Shown piece by piece: positions 1 through 6,441 of a stretch of DNA of 6,441 bases. Positions within the stretch are counted from its first letter, which is position 1. Every line of letters starts with the position of its first letter. Where the stretch lies: contig CAMFIW010000172.1 of NCBI GenBank assembly GCA_945952355.1, forward strand, positions 1-6,441. The letters are read 5' to 3'. This DNA comes from an uncultured Phenylobacterium sp. (GTDB lineage: Bacteria; Pseudomonadota; Alphaproteobacteria; Caulobacterales; Caulobacteraceae). The notes beneath the pieces are model-generated. The model worked only from the letters and a program-made list of their open reading frames with translations, was not told the origin of the DNA and did not search any database. A program made the translations under genes and the position numbers.

Positions 1-369
1 GACGAGGCTGATGCTCTCCAGACCGCCGCCGACCGCGACATTGGCGCCGTCGTTGATGATGTACTTCGCGGCCGTGGCGATGCCCATCAGGCCCGACGAG
101 CACTGGCGGTCGAGCGTCATGCCCGAGACGGTGTTCGGCAGGCCGGCGCGCAGGGCCGCCTGGCGGGCGATGTTGTTGCCGGTCGAACCCTGCTGCAGGG
201 CCGCGCCCATCACCACGTCGTCGACGGTGGCCGGGTCGATGCCGGCGCGGGCGATCGCCTGGGCGATCACGTGACCCCCGAGCTCGGCGCCCGAGGTGTT
301 GTTGAAGGCGCCGCGATAGGCCTTGCCGATCGGCGTGCGGGCAGTGGAGACGATGACGGCTTCACGCAT
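1..369 (-). CDS. Thiolase (acetyl-CoA C-acyltransferase), N-terminal part, cut by left edge
   Basis: This is the first 123 codons of a thiolase, which cleaves 3-ketoacyl-CoA with CoA to give acetyl-CoA and a shortened acyl-CoA in the cytoplasm. The protein begins MREAVIVSTARTPIGKAYRG, the usual thiolase N-terminus. The nucleophilic cysteine is Cys90 in DRQCSSGL, close to where FadA has its own. The GGGLESIS motif follows near residues 114-121. The His and second Cys of the active site would lie off the window. The ATG at 369-367 is supported by an AAGGA ribosome-binding site at 382-378, eight bases upstream. It lies downstream of the FadJ-type gene on the same strand, as expected for the two halves of a beta-oxidation pair, but a terminator separates them. 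Thiolase family is certain. Degradative 3-ketoacyl-CoA thiolase rather than biosynthetic acetoacetyl-CoA thiolase is inferred from context. I give no symbol because FadA, FadI and AtoB types cannot be separated from this fragment. Confidence 0.93.
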   Translation of the reverse strand, partial: MREAVIVSTARTPIGKAYRGAFNNTSGAELGGHVIAQAIARAGIDPATVDDVVMGAALQQGSTGNNIARQAALRAGLPNTVSGMTLDRQCSSGLMGIATAAKYIINDGANVAVGGGLESISLV

Positions 370-446
370 GGGGATAGTCCTTGTGGAGGTTTGGGGCTTC
401 GTGGGAGGTGAGTCGAAATTTGAACGAACGGAATGTCGTAGGTCGG

Positions 447-485
447 AAAAAATCCCCCTGGATATAGCGCGTCCAGGGGGATTTT
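447..485 (-). terminator. Intrinsic terminator downstream of the FadJ-type gene
   Basis: The arms 449-462 and 472-485 are perfectly complementary over 14 bp (AAAATCCCCCTGGA on the plus strand) around a 9-base loop. Read on the minus strand, the hairpin is followed by a run of six T (452-447, partly inside the stem), the layout of a Rho-independent terminator. It begins 15 bases after the stop codon of the bifunctional enzyme and ends about 77 bases before the thiolase start. It therefore sits between two genes on the same strand. Read on the plus strand the tail is only four T, so it should work mainly in the minus direction. Confidence 0.9.
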
Positions 486-500
486 GCAGCCTAGGTCAGA

Positions 501-2579
<2,079 letters not shown>

Positions 2580-2648
2580 TATGGCGTCCTCGACATAGGG
2601 ATAAAGAGCCGCTTCTCGGGTGGGCGGCCTGATGGATTCAAACGGTTG

Positions 2649-2680
2649 TTTATACGCCGTACGGCAGCGGCGCGAGTCAA
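2649..2680 (-). promoter_or_regulatory. Candidate promoter of the FadJ-type gene with internal palindrome
   Basis: On the minus strand there is a TTGACT box at 2680-2675 and a TATAAA box at 2654-2649, about 70 bases upstream of the FadJ-type start codon. The spacer is 20 bases, longer than the usual 16-18. It contains a perfect 10-bp palindrome, GCCGTACGGC, at 2656-2665, next to the -10 box. A second, looser dyad in the same spacer has arms CGCCG and CGGCG. The boxes and the palindrome are directly visible. That they form a regulated promoter is an inference. A palindrome between the two boxes could be a repressor operator, or a site for an activator of the MerR kind that works at long-spacer promoters. 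Confidence 0.4.
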
Positions 2681-2689
2681 GAATTCATT

Positions 2690-2722
2690 GGGTTTGCGGC
2701 CGGCCGAAGGCGGTCTAAACCC
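2690..2722 (+). promoter_or_regulatory. Candidate promoter of the SDR gene, flanked by short inverted repeat
   Basis: TTGCGGC at 2694-2700 and TCTAAACC at 2714-2721 are separated by 13 bases. This loosely fits the Caulobacter housekeeping sigma-factor pattern (TTGACGS, 10-14 bases, GCTANAWC), with two mismatches in each box. It would place the transcript start about 40 bases before the SDR start codon. The region is bracketed by GGGTTT (2690-2695) and AAACCC (2717-2722), and contains a 10-bp GC-rich palindrome CGGCCGGCCG at 2697-2706. The latter could arise by chance in DNA of this composition. The fit is weak, so this is only a pointer to where the start site may lie. Confidence 0.3.
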
Positions 2723-2765
2723 ACCTGATCGCCTACAATATCGCAACGGAAAAAGGGAGCTCGGG

Positions 2766-3551
2766 ATGGCTTTGGATCTGTTCTCGCTGAAGGGCCGGGT
2801 GGCCCTGGTCACCGGCGGCTCGCGCGGCATCGGCAAGATGATCGCCGAGGGTTTCCTCGAGCATGGCGCCAAGGTCTACATCTCTTCCCGCAAGGCCGGC
2901 GTCTGCGACGAGGTCGCCGCCGAACTCTCCAAGGACGGCAAGGAATGCATCTCCCTGCCACAGGACGTCTCGACCCTCGAGGGCGTCCAGATGCTGGCCA
3001 AGCGCCTGACGGCGCTGGAACCCAAGCTCGACATCCTGGTAAACAACGCCGGCGCCGCCTGGGGCGCGCCCTTCGACGAGTTCCCCGAGAGCGGCTGGGA
3101 CAAGGTGATGAACCTGAACCTGAAGTCGCCCTTCTTCCTGACCCAGGCCCTGCACGGTGCGTTGAAGGCCGCCGCCAGCCGCGACCAGCCGGCCAAGGTG
3201 ATCAACATCGCCTCGATCGACGGCATCCGCCTGAACCCGCAGGACACCTTCAGCTACCACGCCTCGAAGTCGGGCCTGATCTACCTGACCCGCCGGATGG
3301 CCGCGACCCTGATCGAAGACGCCATCAACGTCACCGCCATCGCGCCGGGCGCCTTCGCCTCGGAGATGAACCGCGTGGCCCGCGACCAGGGCGACCAGAT
3401 CGCCAAGCGCATCCCCTCGCGCCGCATCGGCCGCGACGAGGACATGGCGGCGGCGGCCATCTACCTGGCCAGCCGGGCGGGCGACTATGTGGTCGGCGAG
3501 ACCATCGCCGTCGACGGCGGCGTGGCCCTGGCGAGTCTCGGCGGTCTGTGA
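2766..3551 (+). CDS. Short-chain dehydrogenase/reductase, RhlG-like, probably NADPH-dependent
   Basis: A 261-residue classical SDR, the normal family length. The cofactor motif TGGSRGIG is at 16-23, NNAG at 93-96, and the catalytic tetrad is Asn118, Ser150, Tyr164 and Lys168 (YHASK). Arg20 in the glycine loop and Arg42 after the second strand (SSRK) favour NADPH over NADH; this is inferred from family rules. The start FSLKGRVALVTGGSRGIGKMIAEG and the stretch LDILVNNAGAAWGAPFDEFP recall Pseudomonas RhlG, a 3-ketoacyl reductase. An acyl or ketoacyl substrate is thus the best guess, but SDR substrates cannot be read from sequence alone. The ATG at 2766 has AGGGAG at 2754-2759, six bases upstream, and the homology begins exactly there. 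The frame stays open far upstream, antisense to the FadJ-type gene, but that extension has no family resemblance. The gene is divergent from the FadJ-type gene and lies 59 bases before the YdbH-like gene on the same strand, so those two may be cotranscribed. Confidence 0.95.
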   Translation: MALDLFSLKGRVALVTGGSRGIGKMIAEGFLEHGAKVYISSRKAGVCDEVAAELSKDGKECISLPQDVSTLEGVQMLAKRLTALEPKLDILVNNAGAAWGAPFDEFPESGWDKVMNLNLKSPFFLTQALHGALKAAASRDQPAKVINIASIDGIRLNPQDTFSYHASKSGLIYLTRRMAATLIEDAINVTAIAPGAFASEMNRVARDQGDQIAKRIPSRRIGRDEDMAAAAIYLASRAGDYVVGETIAVDGGVALASLGGL

Positions 3552-3610
3552 CGTCATGCTTATGGCGTGATTTGCCTTGAGACCTGAGGCCCGACCCCCA
3601 CGGAGCCCCG

Positions 3611-6441
3611 TTGAGCGAGACCGATCCCCAGACGCGCCAACACTGGACCCGCCGATGGCGGCCGGTGCTGGCCGTCGTGTTGCTGGCTGGCGTTGCGACC
3701 GCCGCCACCCTCTACGCCGCGCGCAAGGCCATCGCGCGCGAGGCGCTGGTCGGCTGGCTGCGCAGCCAGGGGATCGAGTCTGAGGTCGCCTTCCAGGCCC
3801 TCGACGCCAACGGCCTATCCGGTTCGCTCCGCATCGGTCCCGCAGCGCATCCCGACCTCACCGCCGAGGCGGCCGAGATCCACTACGACCTCCTGGGATT
3901 TTGGAACGGCCAACCGTTCGGGGCGCGGGTGACCAAGGTGCGGCTGCTGAACCCGACGGTGCGCGGCCGCTGGCATGACGGCCGCCTCAGCCTCGGCACC
4001 CTCGACCCTCTGATCGAGAAAGCCCGCGAGCAGCCGCCCAGCAAGGACAAATCCCAGCCGAAGATCGAGGTCGACGGCGCGAGCCTCACCCTCGATACCG
4101 ACTTCGGCGCGTTGAAGGCGCAGGCCGATCTGCGGGTCAATGACGGCCGCCTGCAGCGACTGGATGCGCGGTTGGCGCCGGCGAAGCTCGCCGGCAAGGA
4201 TCTGCAGGCCAGGCTGGGGCCAGGCGAACTCCACGTCGTGGCGTTCGGCGACCGGTTGGCCGTCGCCGCGGCGGTCCAGCTCGACCGGGCCAGAAGCGCC
4301 AGCGCCAGCCTGGATGGCGCGGCCCTGAAGCTCTCGGCCCAGGCGCCCTATCCTGACTTCGCAAAGCGATCCGGCGCGGGCGAGGTCACGGTGAGCCTGG
4401 CGGTCGACGCCAGGTCCGCCGCACTCGACGCCCGTAGGGCGCGGGGGCTGCATCAAACTCTAGGCTTCAAGGGTGCGGCCTCCGGCTGGGCGACCGACTT
4501 CGCCGTGAAGGGCGCGACCGACATTGCGCTGTCGGCCGAACAGGCGAACTTCGGCGCGGGGCAGGCGCGCGGCGTCCAGCTGCGCGCCCAGTCGCAGGAC
4601 TTCGCCTGGACCCGTTCCGGCGGCGACAGGGTCTCCGGAAAGGTCCGCCTGACCGGCGCCGCCGACCGCCTGACCGCGGGCCCCGACCTGACCCTCACGG
4701 CGATCGCAGGCGTCTTCCAGGGCCCGGTCTCGGCCGCCGCCAAGGCCTGGAGCCTCGACCTGACCGGCGGCGCCTCGGCTCACGGCGGTTGGACCGGCAT
4801 GGGCCCCGTGCGGCCGGGCGACCTGCCGGGAGACATCGCCCTGAAGCGCGCGCTGGCCGCCTTCCTGTTCGATGCGCCGCGGCTGAACCTGAAGGCCTCC
4901 GACGAGACCCTGGCCATCAACCTGATCTCGCCCGTTCGCCTCACCCCGGACGGCGGCGGCCAGGCCCAGCTGCTGGCCGCCAACGGACCGCTCTATGACA
5001 AGGGAAGGGGCACCTTCCGCCTGACCACCACCGGCGGCGGCCTGCCCAGCGCCGACCTGACCGTCGCCAGCTATGTGGCCGACGCCAGCGGCGTGCGCGG
5101 CCAGGCGCGGCTCGGCGCCAAGGGCTCGATCGGCCCGGTGGTCGACGGCGCTCTCGATCTCGACGGCGGCTTCCGCATGGCCGGCGGCTTGCTCGACGTG
5201 ACCGCCAAGGGCTGCGTCCCGATCGCCGCCGCTCGGCTCGAGCTGGGCGTCAACGACGTCGAGGCGATCAAGGGCCAGGCCTGCCCGACCACCGGTCCGC
5301 TGTTCGCGCTCGGCGGCGGGGGCTGGCGGATCCACGGCGCGGTCGCGGACCTGGCCGCCGAGGTTCCATTCCTCGAGACCCGAGTCACCCAGGCGCAGGG
5401 TCCGATCGACCTCGCCGCCCAGCGTGGCGACCTGAGCCTGACCGCAGACATCCGCAGCGCCCGTCTTGAAGACACCGCCAAGCCCCTGCGCTTCCGCCCG
5501 CTGGCGGCGCATGGCGCGGCGAAACTGGCGAACCAGGTGTGGCGTGGATCCTTCGCCCTGACCGATCCCGCGGGCCGGCCGCTGGCCCAGGCCGAGCTCG
5601 ACCACGACGGCCGCTCCGGCCTCGGCGGCGTGCGCATCGACACCGGCGAGCTGGCCTTCGCGCAAGGCGGCCTGCAGCCGGCGGCGCTGTCGCCGCTCGC
5701 CGCCATGATCGCCTCCCCCGCCAATGGTCGCGCCCGTTTCCAGGGCGAGATCGACTGGACCGCCAAGGATTCGACCAGCCACGGCGTACTCGACGTGCCC
5801 GGCCTCGACTTCCAGGGGCCGACGGGACCGGTGAAGGGCCTGAACGGCAGGATCGTGCTGACCAGCCTTGTCCCCCTGCGCGCCGCGCCGGGCCAGACTC
5901 TGCGGGCCGCCAGCGTCGACGGCATGGCGCCCATGACGTCCGCGGAGCTGAAGTTCGGCGTCGACCACGAGGCGATCCAGGTCGAGGGCGCGACCTTCGG
6001 CATGGGCGGCGGCGAGGTGCGGCTGAAGCCGTTCGAGATCCCCTTCGCGTCGGGCGGCGCCTGGAACGCCGAGGTCGAGTTCGACGGGGTCCAGCTCTCC
6101 GACATCGTCAAGGCCTCGCCCTTCGCCGACCGCATGGAGCTGGAGGCGAAGGTGAGCGGCCACGTGCCCTTCGCCGTGACGCCCGCCGGGGTCCGGGTGA
6201 GCAAGGGCGAGTTCCATGCCGTCACGCCGGGCCGGATCTCGATCCGCCGAGAGGCGCTGAGCCAGGTCTCCTCGATCGGCGGGACGCCGCAGCCGCAAGG
6301 CGCCCCGGCCGCGCCGGAGCCGGTCGATCCCTATTCCGATCTCGCTTACCAGGCCATGGAGCACCTGGCCTTCACCGAGCTGTCGGCAGAGGTGGCCAGC
6401 CAGGACGGCGGGCGGCTGGGCGTGCTGTTCCATATCAAGGG
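3611..6441 (+). CDS. ydbH: YdbH-family AsmA-like envelope protein (phospholipid transport), C-terminus cut by right edge
   Basis: A frame of 943 codons without a stop runs off the window. The protein starts at TTG 3611-3613 with GGAG at 3602-3605. An in-frame TGA at 3578-3580 limits the start, and the first in-frame ATG is near 4799, far too late. After a basic RRWR segment there is one membrane helix at about residues 19-37, giving a cytoplasmic N-terminus and a large periplasmic body. The body is repetitive, glycine-rich and apparently beta-rich, as in AsmA-like proteins. The C-terminal YdbH domain is recognised from about residue 734 (FQGPTGPVKGLNGRIVLTSL), through a Pro/Ala-rich insert at about 890-907, to MEHLAFTEL at 916-924. 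In E. coli, YdbH works with TamB and YhdP in phospholipid transfer to the outer membrane. It is encoded with lipoprotein YnbE and YdbL, and I expect their homologues just right of the window. E. coli YdbH is 879 residues; this one is longer, with perhaps 80-100 residues missing. Cys535 and Cys558 are its only cysteines here. Family assignment is from remembered sequence patterns; function is by analogy. Confidence 0.85.
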   Translation, partial: MSETDPQTRQHWTRRWRPVLAVVLLAGVATAATLYAARKAIAREALVGWLRSQGIESEVAFQALDANGLSGSLRIGPAAHPDLTAEAAEIHYDLLGFWNGQPFGARVTKVRLLNPTVRGRWHDGRLSLGTLDPLIEKAREQPPSKDKSQPKIEVDGASLTLDTDFGALKAQADLRVNDGRLQRLDARLAPAKLAGKDLQARLGPGELHVVAFGDRLAVAAAVQLDRARSASASLDGAALKLSAQAPYPDFAKRSGAGEVTVSLAVDARSAALDARRARGLHQTLGFKGAASGWATDFAVKGATDIALSAEQANFGAGQARGVQLRAQSQDFAWTRSGGDRVSGKVRLTGAADRLTAGPDLTLTAIAGVFQGPVSAAAKAWSLDLTGGASAHGGWTGMGPVRPGDLPGDIALKRALAAFLFDAPRLNLKASDETLAINLISPVRLTPDGGGQAQLLAANGPLYDKGRGTFRLTTTGGGLPSADLTVASYVADASGVRGQARLGAKGSIGPVVDGALDLDGGFRMAGGLLDVTAKGCVPIAAARLELGVNDVEAIKGQACPTTGPLFALGGGGWRIHGAVADLAAEVPFLETRVTQAQGPIDLAAQRGDLSLTADIRSARLEDTAKPLRFRPLAAHGAAKLANQVWRGSFALTDPAGRPLAQAELDHDGRSGLGGVRIDTGELAFAQGGLQPAALSPLAAMIASPANGRARFQGEIDWTAKDSTSHGVLDVPGLDFQGPTGPVKGLNGRIVLTSLVPLRAAPGQTLRAASVDGMAPMTSAELKFGVDHEAIQVEGATFGMGGGEVRLKPFEIPFASGGAWNAEVEFDGVQLSDIVKASPFADRMELEAKVSGHVPFAVTPAGVRVSKGEFHAVTPGRISIRREALSQVSSIGGTPQPQGAPAAPEPVDPYSDLAYQAMEHLAFTELSAEVASQDGGRLGVLFHIK

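Noticed and set aside
11..274. 87-codon plus-strand frame at the left edge
   Set aside because: It is antisense to the thiolase fragment, whose Cys motif and N-terminus are unmistakable.
3549..3556. TGACGTCA palindrome overlapping the SDR stop codon
   Set aside because: Eight-base palindromes are common by chance, it includes the stop codon, and it has no partner or promoter box around it.
5071..6225. 384-codon open frame on the minus strand in another frame
   Set aside because: It has Ser/Pro/Arg/Ala-rich composition and overlaps both the YdbH-like gene and another antisense frame; a shadow of high GC content.
4460..6433. 657-codon open frame on the minus strand
   Set aside because: It is antisense to the YdbH-like gene, which has the membrane anchor and recognisable YdbH domain. 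Its composition is low-complexity Gly/Ala/Arg/Gln, and no ribosome-binding site or domain supports it.

Overview
The window looks like chromosomal DNA from a high-GC alphaproteobacterium, most likely Caulobacteraceae (Caulobacter or Phenylobacterium type). This rests on the strong G/C bias at third codon positions, the protein sequences and the gene neighbourhood. It is inferred by eye, without a database search. There are no tRNAs, rRNAs, CRISPR arrays, insertion sequences or phage genes.

Layout: (1) Positions 1-369, minus strand: N-terminal 123 codons of a thiolase with its active-site Cys; the rest lies off the left edge. (2) 370-500: short intergenic region with a strong intrinsic terminator facing the minus strand. 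(3) 501-2579, minus strand: complete bifunctional enoyl-CoA hydratase / 3-hydroxyacyl-CoA dehydrogenase of the FadB/FadJ type, with both active sites intact. (4) 2580-2765: divergent promoter region of 186 bp with a palindrome and candidate promoter elements for both directions. (5) 2766-3551, plus strand: complete short-chain dehydrogenase/reductase that most resembles RhlG-type NADPH-dependent 3-ketoacyl reductases. (6) 3552-3610: 59-bp gap. (7) 3611 to the right edge, plus strand: a very long open frame starting with TTG. It encodes a YdbH-family, AsmA-like protein of the inner membrane and periplasm. Its C-terminus is cut off by the window.

The minus-strand genes together supply the last three steps of fatty-acid beta-oxidation: hydration, NAD-linked oxidation and thiolysis. 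The divergent SDR probably acts on a related acyl or ketoacyl substrate. The YdbH-like protein belongs to the group thought to move phospholipid between inner and outer membranes. Lipid breakdown and envelope lipid transport are therefore neighbours here, but a functional link is only suggested by position.

This is mostly ordinary housekeeping chromosome and I see no clear undescribed system. The points most worth a second look are the terminator separating the two beta-oxidation genes, the palindrome inside an over-long promoter spacer upstream of the FadJ-type gene, and the pair of cysteines in the YdbH-like protein that are its only ones in this window.
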